A stretch of DNA of 64,000 bases, from positions 1,860,001-1,924,000 of the forward strand of contig JBCAQO010000005.1 in assembly GCA_039111635.1 (NCBI GenBank), in the 5' to 3' direction. The position numbers and the translations under genes were made by a program. Positions within the stretch are counted from its first letter, which is position 1; every line of letters begins with the position of its first letter. This stretch comes from Heterobasidion occidentale. Its lineage: Eukaryota; Basidiomycota; Agaricomycetes; Russulales; Bondarzewiaceae. The notes under the pieces were generated by a model, which worked only from the letters and a program-made list of their open reading frames with translations, was not told where the DNA came from and made no database searches. Below are positions 21,868 to 34,100 of the stretch, in pieces.

Positions 21868-24132
21868 GCGCTTAGCGGAAGAAGCCGCAAAGGGAAAGCC
21901 GGAGTTATCATTCGAAGAAATCGTACCAAAGGAATACTGGGACTACAAAGAAGTATTCACCGGACGACCCAAAGGACGGCTCCCACCGGAAAGACCATGG
22001 GACCATCATATTGACATCAAGGAGGGCATGGAACACTCGTTACGCCCCAAACTCTACAGTCTAAGTCCTATCGAACAGGCCGAGCTCAAGAAATTTATAG
22101 AGGAAAATCTGGCCAAGGGATTCATCAGGGAATCCAAGTCACACATCGCATCACCCTTCTTTTTCGTCAAAAAGAAGAACGGAAAATTGCGGCCAGTCAT
22201 GGATTATCGACGGTTAAACGAGATAACCGTGAAGAACAAGTACCCCCTGCCGATAATCCAGGAACTTTTAGACCTACTCAAGGATGCGGAATACCTCTCG
22301 CTTATGGATGTTGACACAGGTTTCAACAACATAAAGATGTTGAGAAGGATATTCACAAGGCGGCATTCCTAACGAATCTAGGAATGTACGAACCCCTCGT
22401 CATGTACTTCGGATTAACGAACTCGCCGGCCACCTTCCAAACCATGATGAACTCGCTCTTCAAGGACCTCATCTACTCGGGGAAGGTTGCGATCTACATG
22501 GACGATATCTTGGTATTCACCAAGACCATGGAAGAACACATCCGAATCGTACGGCAGGTCCTCAAAATATTGAAGGAAAACGATCTCTACCTGCAGCCAT
22601 CGAAATGCCAATTCCACAAAGACAAACTGACGTACTTGGGGTACGTCATATCGCATGGACACCTGGAAATGGATCCAGTCAAGGTAGAAGGAATCGCGCA
22701 GTGGCCGACGCCCACTCGCGTCAAGGAAGTACAGTCCTTCCTTGGATTCTGCAATTTTTATCGCAGATTTATAAAGGATTACTCGAAAGTAGCACGACCG
22801 CTATTCGAGTTAACACAGAAGGAACACGCCTGGGTATGGACCCCAGGATGCGAGCAGGCCTTCCAACAGCTTAGGAAGGCATTCACCGAGTCACCTGTAC
22901 TAATCATGCCGGATACGGAACAGCCATTCCGCATCGAATGCGATGCCTCTGATTTTGCTACAGGTGCAGTACTCTCGCAACAGGCCAAGGACGGCAAGTG
23001 GCACCCATGTGCCTATATATCGAAATCCCTTGCACCCGCAGAACGAAACTACCCAATATACGACAAGGAACTTCTGGCGGTAGTACGGTCGTTCGAAGCA
23101 TGGAGACATTACTTGGAAGGCGCCACACACCAGGTCGACGTCTGGACCGATCATAAGAATCTGGAATGGTTCAGGACATCACAGAAACTAAATCGTCGAC
23201 AAGCCCGGTGGTCGCTTTATTTGTCACGCTTCGACTACAAACTCACACACAAGGCGGGGACCACGAATAAATCAGACGGTCTGTCTCGGAGGCCAGACCA
23301 TAAAGAGGGGGTGGAATTAGACAATTCGGGAGAAGTCCTCCTCGGGCCGGAAATTTTCGATAAAACAACCCAGCCAAACTCCCGGACCCCCTTCACAGAA
23401 GCAACGAACATCAGATCTGTCCATCTCGGCGCAACAGATCTGATAGAACCTCTCGATCCACAGAAGATCTTCCACCTTAGGGCAACGGGAAGAACGGCGG
23501 TTACCATGATCGAGACGGAGCTTAGGGACCGCATCATAGCAGGAAACAGGGAAGACCCCTGGCTATTGGAAATACTGAAACAGGTCAATGAACTCGGACC
23601 AAGATCCCTCAAGAAAGGCTTGCAGGAATGGAACGAAGAGGACGGCCTCGTACTACATCGCGGAAAGGTTTACGTACCGTCAAACGGAGAACTACGAAGG
23701 GACATAATCAAACGGCATCACGACAACCGAACAGCGGGACATCCAGGAGTTAGAGGTACCCTGGCGTCAGTCGGTCAAGACTATACTTGGCCCGGAATGT
23801 CTAACACGGTACAACAATACGTGGAAGGATGCGCAATATGTCAATCAACGAAGAACGACACACACCCGACAATGGTGCCGTTACAGCCTACGGAGATACC
23901 GGACCGACCATTCGGAACAATCACAATGGATTTTATTACAGATCTCCCGGAGTCAAATGGATACGACTCAACACGTGGTCACGGATCGGATAACGAAGAC
24001 AACGATCATCACCCCTTGCAAGAAGACGATCGATTCCGACGGAACGGCGAAATTACTCTTAGATCACACATGGCGACGGTACGGATTACCGGACAAGATA
24101 ATTTCGGACCGCGGAACACAATTTGCGTCTAA
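21868..24132 (+). pseudogene. Chromovirus reverse transcriptase / RNase H / integrase N-terminus
   Basis: RT begins at about 21960 (TGRPKGRLPPERPWDHHID, then VKKKNGKLRPVMDYRRLN) in frame 2. A frame break near 22345, between GFNNIK and HKAAFLTN, moves it to frame 1, which carries the catalytic box IYMDDILVF, then LGYVIS and the thumb FLGFCNFYRRFI. RNase H follows (IECDASDFATGAVL, YDKELLAVV, VWTDHKNLEWF). The integrase zinc domain (HHDNRTAGHPG and CAICQSTK) and the start of the core (ITMDFITDLPES) complete it. The next break is near 23965. Catalytic residues of RT and RNase H are all present, so decay is by indels rather than active-site loss. Confidence 0.8.
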
Positions 24133-25823
24133 AGTAGCACAGGCGCTACTAGAAGAATTAGGAATCTAGTCATCCCTTAGCTCGGCTACCACCCACAGAC
24201 GGATGGAGCAACGAAACGGATGAACCAGGAACTGGAGCAATACCTCAGGGCATTTTGCAGCTCCACACAGGACGACTGGGCCGAACTTATTCCCTATGCA
24301 GAATATGCCCACAACTCACACCAGCACTCGGCGACAAAGATCTCGCCGTTCGAGCTCCTTCATGGATACCAACCAAGAGCTTACCCTGCAATCGTCGGAA
24401 ACACAAATGTACCCACTGCCGACAAGCGCCTAGAACTGTTAAAGAAAGCACAGCAAGAAGCAAAGGCCAGTTTGAAATTGCAGCAGAATCCATGAAGACT
24501 CAGCACGACAAGTTTGGGGTAGAACTTCCCCCATTCAAGAAAGGCGATCAAGTATGGCTCGACGGAAAGAACATACACACGGATCACCCCTCGGAGAAGT
24601 TAAGGCCAAAAAGATTTGGGCCATTCAAGATTTTGGACACCATAGGAACGGTTAACTATCGGCTAGAGTTGCCGAAGAATTGGAGGAAGATACACAATGT
24701 CTTCCATGCCTCGCGGTTAACCATGTACAAGGAGAACACCACTCACGGTCCAAACTACAGGAAACCTCCACCCGACCTCATCGAAGGACAGGAAGAATTT
24801 GAGGTCGAAAGAATTATAGCATCCCGCCGCTTTGGACGTTGGAAGACCCTACAATACCTAGTCAAATGGAAAGGGTACCCGGAATCCGACAACTCATGGG
24901 AATCAGCGGACGCGGTCAAGAACGCAAAGGAGGAAGTTGATGACTTCCACAGGAAATACCCACTGGCAGTCCGAGGCATGGAGCCGTCTACTCGGGAATT
25001 ACAACTCGCACTCGACAGAAACCAGATAGTGGAACTGTGCGACAGACAAATTCGGCTAATGAAGACCTCGGCAGGGAAGAAGCTACTCGACGCAGGTTTA
25101 ACGGTCAAACAAGCGGAGACCACAATACAGGAAGAAACCTCGAGACGGAAGCTGACACAGACATCAGCAGGAAAGAAACTACTAGGCGCAGGACTAACGG
25201 TTAAACAGGCAGAAACCGCTATACAGGAAGAATCCATAAGGCGCAAGTTACTCGTTCACCCAATAGGGAAGAAACTACTAGCCACGGGAGCCACGGTCGC
25301 ACACATACGAGCATCCATGGTGGATGAAGAATACAGGCGAAAGCTCAGGAAAACAAAGCTAGGAAGACGGCTCCTAGCTACCGGCGCGACGCCGGCGGAA
25401 ATCAGGTTGGGACTCAAGAAAGCCCAACCATTGTTACCCAGTGGACAGATCATTATGCATCGACAAGGGAAGAACCTCACCTATGACACAGAGAGTCTAG
25501 GAAAGAGCACTCAGACGAATAAACGCGAACGCGCTCAGGAAACGAAGGTGGCCCCTTCCTCTTCCTCTCGCACATCGACATATTCCCCTGGAGTCAAACA
25601 CGAGTCAAGGAAATCCCAGAAATCAACATGGGCCAGGAAGAATGCGGATGAACAAGTATCAAATTGGAGATACCGCGCAGTCAAGGACCTGGAGAGACAA
25701 ATGACCAAGGGACTCGCTTGGAAAAAGGATTCACTTCGTCAAAATGCCGACGAAGACGACGGATCAGAAGAAGGCTCGATTCACACACCGGAACCAGGAC
25801 ACGTCTTATCAAAACGCCGATGA
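23957..25823 (+). pseudogene. Chromovirus integrase core, chromodomain and 32-residue repeats
   Basis: Integrase core in frame 2 (VVTDRITKTTIITPCKKT, DRGTQFASKV) ends at a TAG at 24167-24169. It resumes after a further break with YHPQTDGATKRMNQELEQY and NSHQHSATKISPFEL, then a GPY/F-like module (RPKRFGPFKI, YRLELP, IHNVFHASRL). A chromodomain lies at 24792-24963 (EFEVERIIASRR, YLVKWKGYPESDNSWE). From 25065 to 25448 the reading carries four consecutive units of exactly 32 residues with consensus GKKLLxxGxTVxxA and a following charged RRKL. A basic, Ser-rich tail continues to the stop at 25821-25823. Confidence 0.75.
25065..25448 (+). repeat. Four 96-bp (32-residue) repeats in pol C-terminus
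   Basis: Units begin at 25065, 25161, 25257 and 25353, exactly 96 bp apart. Units 1 and 2 share TSAGKKLL.AGLTVKQAET; unit 3 reads HPIGKKLLATGATV and unit 4 TKLGRRLLATGATP. Helix-forming composition and regular phase suggest a small helical repeat. Divergence between units shows the array is older than the insertion. Confidence 0.9.
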
Positions 25824-25896
25824 AGACTACATGGACGAAGGCTCGGATTACTCGCCGACGGAGAAGTATACGAAAGACGCTATGGACCTAGACAGC

Positions 25897-25996
25897 NNNN
25901 NNNNNNNNNNNNNNNNNNNNNNNNNNNNNNNNNNNNNNNNNNNNNNNNNNNNNNNNNNNNNNNNNNNNNNNNNNNNNNNNNNNNNNNNNNNNNNNN
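25897..25996. other. Assembly gap (100 N)
   Basis: Second 100-N gap. Left is the tail of chromovirus pol; right is a very GC-rich region with conserved genes. The missing 3' LTR and the 3' end of the DUF6589-type gene should lie here if the contigs truly adjoin. Confidence 0.99.
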
Positions 25997-26609
25997 GGCG
26001 GGCACTGGGAAGCGAGCGGGCGAGCGAGCGGGGCTTTATGCGCTGCTGCTGCCCAAGTCGCCCTGGCGCTGACGCTGCCGCATGACCACGCTTCCGGCGC
26101 CTCCGCCCTCGCCCTCGCCTCGCGAAGCCCCGCAGAATTTCAGACGCGTCGCCAGGCGCGCTGCACCGGAGACGCGTGTCACCGCACGGCGCGAGCTGCC
26201 CAAGCCCGTCCAAGCGCGGCAAAGGCACCGCCCCCTTGGGCGCGTCACGCCGATGACGCCGTCGGCCCCGTGCTCCCCTTCCCTCTCCATTGCGCCTGTA
26301 CGGCTTGCGGCGGTCACAGGACCGCTCCATGACGTCGCGGGGATCACGATGCACCCTCGGTCGCGTGTACCACAACCCTATTCTGCTCACGCCTCGGACA
26401 TATCTCCACACAGCGAGTCGGGCGAGTTGAACTTTCTAGAGAGAACATACACACCTCCTGACATACTGTCGTGTTCCGCCAGCCGGCCGAGAGCACACGC
26501 ACGCGCACAAGGTCAGGACACACCCACAAAAATCAACACTCCCACAAACCACGTCAAAAACACGAACAGAAACTCAAAAAAAATAACGAAGAAAAAAAAG
26601 ACGCATGAA
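25997..26609. other. 3' flank of the ENTH gene, no gene supported
   Basis: GC-rich sequence downstream of the minus-strand ENTH gene. Long open frames on both strands here reflect base composition and have no domain. An A-rich tract at about 26530-26605 lies just after the ENTH stop codon, where the 3' UTR and polyadenylation signals would be. Confidence 0.55.
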
Positions 26610-29039
26610 TCAAAGCAACAAATCGTCCGCCCCGCCCGCCGCCGCCCCTCCAACGGGCCCAAACGACCCAAACGCACCCGCGCCCGCCTGCGACTGCGGC
26701 ACCTTCTGCGCACCGACGCCCCATATCCCCGCTTGCGCCTTCTCCCGCTCCAGGTCCTTCATCGACTTGGCAGGCGCCGCCGCGCCGCCCCCCAAGCCCA
26801 TGCCCATGCCCCTGCCGGGCCCCATGCTCGTCCGCTTCCCGCCCACCGGCGTCCCGGGCTTCGACCCCGCCCCCGAGCCAAGCGACATCCCCATCGTCCA
26901 CAGATCGTCAAAGTTCCCCGCAGGCTTCTTCGCCCCCGCCCCAGCCCCCGACGGGACGATCGGCGACGTCGCGAGCGAGGACGTTGCGGTGGAGGACGTC
27001 GGGCTCAACGCGGACTGCGCGAAGGAGAGCGGGCGGCCCTGGCCCTGCGCGCCGTATGCCGCTGGAGTAGGCTGCATGCCCACGCCCATGCCCATGCCCA
27101 TGCCTTTAGGCGCGCCTGGAGTAGCGGGAGAGGTGTACAGCGGCTGTCGCGCGGCGTACGCGGGCGTGCCGGTCGCAGCAGCGGGCGCGGGCGCGGAGGC
27201 TAGCATGTCCATCAGGCTCGGTTTGCCGCTCGGGAGCACCGGCACGGCGGGCGCGGCAGCAGTCGCGGACGGCGGGGCCGCCTGGAAGTCGGCAAAGTCG
27301 TCGTCTACGAGCGCGTCAGTCGCCTCGCTCACGACCGAGGAGAGAGGAGGGACTAGGGACAACGCACCGTCCGCGAGGCTCAGGTTCGCGAGCGCAGGGA
27401 GCGCCTTGTCTGTGCTCCCCGCCAACGAGAACCCCGTCGTCCCCGCCGTGGTCACAGGCGCCGCCGGCTCGTCGTCCGCGAACCCGAGCAGGTCCACCTC
27501 GGGCGCCTTTTGCACCGGCGGTGGTGGGGGAGGCTGCGTCGCGGAGCGCGCGGGCGCACCGCCGAGACGCGCCGCGCGCGCCTGGGTCTGGGCCGGCTGC
27601 GCGGCGGGCACGGTGAGCGAGTTGGAGCGGCGCGGGCCCGACTCGTATTCACCCGCGTCGTACTCTTCGTATCCGCGCCGCGCCGCGTCGTCGCGGAACC
27701 CGCTGCTCCCGCCCACGCCGCCGCTGCTTCCGCCGCTGTAATCTGCACGAACGAGCGAAGACCAGGGTCGATCGTCAGCCCGTCAGTCGTCTGCATCTTC
27801 CCCTGCGGCTGCGCGCGCACTCACCTCGCTCGAACCCGCTCGCGCTGCCGCCGTAGCTCCCGCTGCCGCCGCCGCCCAGCGAGTCGCTGCCGAAGCCGCC
27901 GTAGCGCGAGCCGCCGGAGGCGAAGGAGAGCCCGTCGGAGCCGGTGCCGATGTACTTGCTCTTGTTAGCCTTGGCCTTGCGCCGCTCGACGCGGATCTTC
28001 TCGACGTCGGAGAGGAGCTCGGCGAGCTCGCGCGAGCGGTTGCGGACTGTGGAGGCGGGGCGGGGCGGGTGAGCGATGAATTGGGGGCGGGGAGGTGGGT
28101 GGGTGGATGGGTAGGGAATGGTGGGGGACGCACCGTTTATGCCCTGGTCTTTGCCCTTGTCGTCTATGTAGTGGAAGTTGCGGAGCATCTTGATGGTGGA
28201 GATGTGCGAGCGGGCGTCGTCGACGACGCGCTCGCTGCCGTGCTTGACGAGGTACTCGAGTAGTTGGAGCGCCTGCGTGGTCGTTAGCCCGTGCTGCCGA
28301 CGTTGAGAGAAGACGTAGGGCGGTACCTTGTATATATGCCGCCATTGGCGCGCTTCTTTCTCCATGAACTGCGAGTATATGCACGGCATGATCTCGTTGA
28401 AGTTTTGACTTTTTCGGGTGCGGTTATCGGAGACTGATCAGGCAAGAGCGGGGGAGTGGGTGCTCACAAGTTGAATGTCCTGCGATGCGGCGGGGCGGGG
28501 TGAGATGCGTCGCCCGGGTGGGATGGGGGAAGGGGCGGGGGACGTACCCTTGTGCGATCTCGGTCATCAGCGTCGAGCTCGCTCCCCTGCGCGCACGCAC
28601 AACGCCAAGAGCATCAGTACCATTGTCCACGTGCGGCCGTTCATGGCCGGGAGGTCCGAGAGGAAACAAAATGAAGGGGGCGACGTACCATGGATCGTCG
28701 TTGGTCGCCTCGCGCACCTTGGCCTCCATCTCGCTGACATTAAGCACGACGTTCTTGGCCTACACATCGCCGCACAACAGGCGCCCATAGTGGTCAGCGA
28801 TCACAGTCGGCCTCTTATCACATGAAGCAATGGAAGACCGAAACACGAAACACGAAATGAAGATGAGAGGAGACGGAGACTGGGCGAGTCGCAAAGAGAA
28901 GCAAGGGGCGGGCGGGGCGGGGTGGCGGTAAAGCGCGAGGCAGGTCGCGGGCGCGAGGACGCACCTGGTTGTACATGCTCTTGATGTCGTACATGGTGAG
29001 GTTGGTGATCGTGTTTCCCCATGATTCGATGCGGTCCAT
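26610..29039 (-). CDS. ENTH-domain clathrin adaptor, Ent3/epsinR-like
   Basis: Seven exons (29039-28965, 28759-28689, 28586-28548, 28408-28327, 28272-28134, 28046-27825, 27742-26610) sum to 1761 nt, giving 586 residues. The start is the ATG of MDRIESWGNTITNLTMYDIK. The ENTH domain (about residues 10-155) shows SEMEAKVREATNDDPWG, EKEARQWRHIYK, LQLLEYLVKHGSERV and LRNFHYIDDKGKDQGINV, and should bind membrane phosphoinositides. The remainder is Gly/Ala/Pro-rich and disordered. It carries a clathrin-box-like VDLLGF and an acidic DDDFADFQ of the kind that binds gamma-ear adaptor domains. This layout fits the Golgi-endosome epsin (Ent3, epsinR) rather than endocytic epsins, as no ubiquitin-interacting motifs are seen. 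A large antisense open frame over exon 7 is a composition artefact. Confidence 0.93.
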
Positions 29040-30106
29040 CGTCGGCGACGACTGCAGGGAGGACGAGCGGGAGGGGGCCGGTGATGAGGAAGAGAGTGCG
29101 TGGAGATGCGAACGTGCTGGCGCACTGTGCGACCGACCGTGCCGGTTCCGGGCGGCGACGGCGACGGCTGCGGATGTGTGCGGCAAGGGCCGAACTCCGC
29201 GACGGCGGGGCCGGGGCCGGGACGGACGAGTTGAGAGCACGCCGGGTGCCAAACGCGGCGGACTGGGTTCGAGTGGTTTGCTTCCGCTCCGAGCCTACTT
29301 TAGCCCTGGAACGCTTTCACGCACGTCCCGTCCGCTCTGTTGCACCACGACTTGCCTTCACGCACGCACGCACGCACGCCGTCCAACACAGCGCCGCGCT
29401 CACGACTTTTCGATTTTTTTTTCTGCTTCTCTCTTGCCCTTCGACGCGCGCCGCGTCTACGAGAGCCGTCCGGACAGATAGCTTGGAAGCGTCGGAGCGC
29501 AGCTGTCGTCGTGCGCCCCAACGATTCGCCACCCGCCTGAGAGACAGGTCGCTCCAGGCGCATGCTGTAGCCGCTTGCCGGACAACCGCCGCCTTTTGGT
29601 TCGTGTTTTCCATTTGCGTTGGGTCTCTCTCTTTGTCTCCATCGGGCGAGCGCGTCGTGCGAGAGCGCCGCTCTGCGCCCGCCGCGCTCTGGATGGGGCT
29701 GTGTGCGTGTTGGACAGGAATGTGATTTCGATGAACTTGCGTCCTTATAAGTCGCGTTGCATGCTCAGCGATCCCGCCATGCGATGCTCTACCCGCCCAC
29801 ATTCGTTGTCTCGCCGATTTTGAGCGGGCCCGCGGGACATTCCGCATTCTGCCAACCGTCGGCGATGTCTGCCGCCCTTCTACAGCTGTGCCCCGCACAA
29901 TGTACATATGTCCGCGCGCTCATCGTCCTCGAGATACATGCACGAGCGATGTACTCGCTGTATGCTCCGCGCGTAGCGATGCGCAGTGCCGCGGATCGTG
30001 TTCTGACCAGTCACGCGTTTCCAACCAGATGCCCAGCACTTCACTCTTCAACGCCTCACGACTTTTCTGACCTCCCAAACGCGCTTCGCATACGAACACA
30101 CGACCC
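29040..30106. promoter_or_regulatory. Shared upstream region of divergent ENTH and serine-rich genes
   Basis: About 1.07 kb between two start codons that face away from each other, so it must hold both promoters. A pyrimidine tract with a long T-run (about 29410-29440) and CACG repeats near 29360 are visible. No clear TATA box was found. Confidence 0.5.
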
Positions 30107-33100
30107 ATGCCTTCCCTCCTCACGCGCCTCCGCACCCGCGCGATCAGCCAAACGACCGCCACGTCCGACTCTTCCCACTCCGCCGCCACCGCGCACGGCC
30201 CCTCGACGCCCACGACCCTCACGCCCTCCACGACCACGCACTCGCACTCGCATTCGCATTCACATTCACAATCACACTCGCATCCCAAGCCCCAGTTCCA
30301 GCCTCTCCTCGAACGTAAGATACACCCCGACGTTAATTCCCTCCTCGAAGAATACTCCTCTATACAACAACCCCGCCCCCGCATACCCCCGCACCCACCA
30401 GACCGCCGCAGGCGAGGCGCATATACAGACCCTACCACGAACGCCACTCCTCCGAAGAGATCGTCCCCGTTCCCCTCAGGCCCCGCCGCCCCAGCCTCCC
30501 GACCGTGCCCGCGGTCTCGCTGAACGACGACGAGCTCGTCGCCGCCCCCACCATGGAGCCCGCACGCCCCCCGTCCGCGGCGAGCCGCGCGTCCAAGGTC
30601 AGCCGAGCCTCGCGCGCGGGCAGCAACGGCGGCCGGCTGCTCTCGCGCATCTCGTCGCTCGCGTCGCCCGGCGAGTGGTCGACGACATTCGGCCGCGGGA
30701 AGCAGGAGCGCGCCGCGGGCGAGCAGCCCTCGCCGTGGCGCGCGCGCCTCAGGTCTAAGGGCCGCAGCGGCGGCAGGGCGAGCAGGCACGGCACGCCGTC
30801 GACGACGCCGAGCACAAGGACGCGCTCGTCGGACACGATGAACAAGGAGAACGCGGACCGCGGCTCGGCGCAGCACTCCCCCTCCGCGTCCCCCTCCGCC
30901 TCGGTCTCTGCCTCCGCGTCGGCGTCGGCGTCGGCGACGCCGTCCAGCAGGCCGCGCGGGACCACGACGCCGGGATCGCACGCCTCGCGCGGCGCGCGCG
31001 CGTTCGACTCCCCCGGGACGTTCGGGCGCCCGTCGAGCTCGCTCGACTCACACTCGCAGTCCCACTCGCACTCGCAGCATTCCCACTCGCAGCATTCCCA
31101 CTCGCACGGGCACGTCCCGGGCGCCGCGACCCCCCCGCCGCCGCTCCCGCCCCTCGACCACCCCGAGCTCGCCTCCGTCCTCCTCGCGCGCGCGAACCCC
31201 GCCACCGGCAGCGGGGGACGCGGTAGCGGCGGCAATAGCGGCGGCGGGACGCGCACGCCTGATCTCGAGCGCGCGTTCGAGCTCGACGAGCACGGGTACA
31301 TCCTCGGCGGGGCCGCCGCCGCACTCCATGCCCAGTCCCATGCCCAGTCCCAGGCGCCGCGCGGAGACGTGCACGGCCAGACGTATCCCCCGCGGGCGCA
31401 GCCGCGCCCGTTCGCGCTCGCGCTCGCTGCGCAGCAGGGGCAAGGCCTGGGGTTGCGCGGAGAGTCGCTGCCCGTGCGCGCGCACAGGAACAGCACGAGC
31501 CCGAAGATCAACCTCGACACCACCACGCGCGCTCGCGCGAGCCTGCCCGCAGACGCGCATCCGAGCGCGGACACGAGCCCAAATCCAAACGACGATCAGG
31601 GCAAAGGCGCAGATGCGGACGCGGACAGCACGTTCGGGCCGTTCGCGCTCGCGCGCGTCATCCGGCCGTACCGCAGCCTGCCGAAGGTGCAGAACATATT
31701 CACCGCCCTGTCCTCGCCTGCCTCGCCTGCCTCGCCGAAGACGCCCTCGCCAGCGCCGGCCTCCGCGGCGTTTCCCGCGCCGCAGGACGCGGGCGCCAAG
31801 TCGCCGACGTCGCCGGCGTCGCGGTTCGGCGAGATGGTGCGCGCGCGGACGCGCACGCGCACGCAGTCGGCGCAGAGCCAGGGGCACGGGCGGCGCACGA
31901 GCGCCGATTATTTCGCTCAGCAGGCCACGGCGGGGACGGCTGTGGATGGGCCGACAGAGAAGCGCGCGAAGGAGCGTGGAAGTGAGAAGGGCAAGGAGAA
32001 GAACAGGGAAGATGCAGGAGAAGACTGGGCGGCGCGTGTGTCGCGCGAGATGGTGCGGCTGTCGCTTGGGGGCGACATTGCACTGGCGTTCGGTGGCGGC
32101 GAGGAGGCCGTCTCTGGCGTCCCCGAGGCGCAGCGTGCGCGCGGGCGGGCGGGCAGCAGGGGGAGCACGGCGCAGGGGGAGCGAGGGGCGCCGGGGCCGG
32201 GCGCGGGGAATGCCGGGGAGAACAAGGGCGCGGAGCCGGCGGCGCGTGGGCGTGGGGACAACGTGCCTCGACAGAGACCAGCACGCTTTTCAGCGCCCTC
32301 TTTGCTCTCCTCCTCCCTCTCCCTCCCTCCCTCCCCGCACCCCCGCCCGCAGGTCCCCTTTCCCGCTTCTCCTTCTGCTGTACCCCTTTTTTCACCATTG
32401 TCGTCGTCGTCGTCGTCGCCACTGGAGGGCGCCCCGTTTGTACAGGTATCTGCTGCGTCAGCGTCAGCGCGCGCGCGCCGATCGGACCCGTCGATGTCGT
32501 GGAGTGTGGGCGATGAGGTAGGGCAGGAGCACGACCAGGGCGCGAGGAGGGGGGATCGGGATCGGGATCAGGAGAACAAAATGCCGAGTCAGAGCCAGGG
32601 CCGCGAGAATGGTGGGATGGCCTCGCGCGCGGGGAGCGTGCGCGGGACTGCGGCTGCGGCTGGGGGCATGAGGGTGTTGCGCAGCTCGATGAAGGGCAAG
32701 GGCTCGACGCGGTCCGCGCAGCGGAGCGCGCGCGCGTCCGCCTCGTTTGCGTCCTCGTCGAAAGGCCCCGAGCAGGACGCGGCCGGGACGCGGTCCTCGG
32801 CGGTCTTCCCCTCCGTCGCGTTCAGCAACTCGACGCTGATGCCGGGCGAGGCGGCGCAGTATGCTGCAGGCGACGCGGACGACGCGGGCGAGCCGTTCCG
32901 GACGCCGCCGCGCTCGCGCGCGCAGAGCGCGACGTCGATCGCGAAGGGCAAGCGCAAGGCCGAGGACGTCGAGACTACGCCGCCGGACCTGCGCGGCTCG
33001 CAGCGCGCGACGTTCGCGATCCCGGCTGATCCTCGCAGTGAGTACCATGAGTGTCCAGCCGACCTCGTTCTTCTTCGTCATTTTACGTCATTGGGATCGC

Positions 33101-34100
33101 GCGCCGGCGACTTCGACGCGCGCGGGCCGCGCTGTTCGCACGTTGTCTGGCTGCCTGTTGATGCAGATGCAGATGCGCGATCGGCATCGCTTTCCTCGCG
33201 AGCGGTGCACGAGTGCTTAGTGCGGCTGGCTTTTTATTGACCGTGTGCGTGCTTCCGTTTTGGACAGTCACCCATCGCCCGTCGACGGTCTCGCGCGTGC
33301 CCTCGTCCTACCACCGCAAGCGCGCCCGCCTGTCCGCGCCGCCCACGCCTAGCCCCTCCCGCGCAGGCTCCACCACCGCCCAGCCCACCACCACCACCAC
33401 CACCACCACCATGGGCACCTGGTCCTCCCGCACGTCCTCGCGCACCCCCGTCCACAGCCCATCCCGCGCGCCCTCCGCGCGCGAGGGGTCCTCTCCCGCC
33501 CACCCCGCCGCCGCCAGCGGGTCAACGCCGCACACGCCGCTCGACGCCGCGCACGACCGCCGGCGGAGCCTGTCGCAGATCTCGATCCCGCTGAGCGCGC
33601 TCGTGACGCCGCACGCGCCGTCGATCGCGCCCTCGGGGACGTTCCACATGCGCGACCCGCGGCGGCCGCGGCGGCGCCTCGAGACGGCGTGGACGCTGCA
33701 CCTCCGCGGGCGGGAGGACGAGGGCGAGGGCGAGGGCGGGTCGCCGGCGCATGCGTGGCTGTTCTTCGTCGGGTTCGTGCTGTTCCCGCTGTGGTGGCTC
33801 GCGGCTGTGTTGGGGACCCCCGAGACGAGGGTGGTGGGCGGGGAGGATACGGAGAAGGCGGTGACGCTGGATGATCCGCAGATCGAGTTCGGTGCGTGGC
33901 GTTCGTTTCGTTGTTCGTTGTTCCGCGTTTCGTTTTTTTTTGTTTTTTTGATTGTGTGATGGATGGCTGAAACGTCGTTGGCGGCGGTGGTGTGTGCAGA
34001 TGCGAAATCGTGGCGCTTTCGGTGTCGCGTGATGTCGGTCCTCTCGCTCTTTACCTACGTTCCCTTCATCGTCCTCGTCGCCGTCTTCGTCCCCCGGTAG
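30107..34100 (+). CDS. Serine-rich, largely disordered protein with two C-terminal membrane spans
   Basis: Proposed exons 30107-30331, 30412-33037, 33268-33891 and 34000-34100 sum to 3576 nt (1191 residues). The first intron uses a weak GTTAAT donor and is the least certain; the other two are well defined. Roughly the first 1080 residues are low-complexity Ser/Ala/Pro/Arg with His-Ser runs (30236-30290, 31045-31110) and a poly-Thr run from a CCA microsatellite near 33385. The last 110 residues look ordered, with HLRGRED, a first hydrophobic span AWLFFVGFVLFPLWWLAAVLG, a short acidic loop, DAKSWRFRCRVMS, and a second span SLFTYVPFIVLVAVFVPR at the very end. It is therefore probably a membrane-anchored protein with a long cytoplasmic tail. 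I do not recognise a named family. Confidence 0.7.

Larger units (their letters stand above)
18385..25896 (+). mobile_element. Ty3/gypsy chromovirus, 5' LTR to pol, 3' end in gap
   Basis: LTR retrotransposon inserted in the DUF6589-type gene. The 5' LTR begins TGTTACG at 18385. Internal order is gag with a CCHC knuckle, protease (DSGATGNF and ILGTDWLL), RT (YMDD box), RNase H, integrase with an HHCC zinc motif and D..DRGTQF core, and a terminal chromodomain, which defines a chromovirus. At least six frame breaks (near 20545, 20875, 21012, 22345, 23965, 24180) plus a stop at 24167-24169 make this copy non-autonomous. No 3' LTR is seen because the copy runs into the second assembly gap. The chromodomain would have guided integration to marked chromatin. 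Confidence 0.9.

Noticed and set aside
26605..27741. Long + strand open frame (378 residues) across the ENTH gene's last exon
   Set aside because: It is exactly antisense to the Gly/Ala/Pro-rich tail of the adaptor; high GC removes stop codons on all frames. No domain is present.
28459..28475. Extra mini-exon ACATTCAACTT in the ENTH gene
   Set aside because: Joining 28548 directly to 28408 gives AQGQNFNEIMPC in frame; including the extra piece leaves no valid acceptor downstream.
29920..30981. Long minus-strand open frame (353 residues) opposite the serine-rich gene
   Set aside because: Arg/Gly-rich shadow of the GC-rich coding strand with no motif or plausible start.
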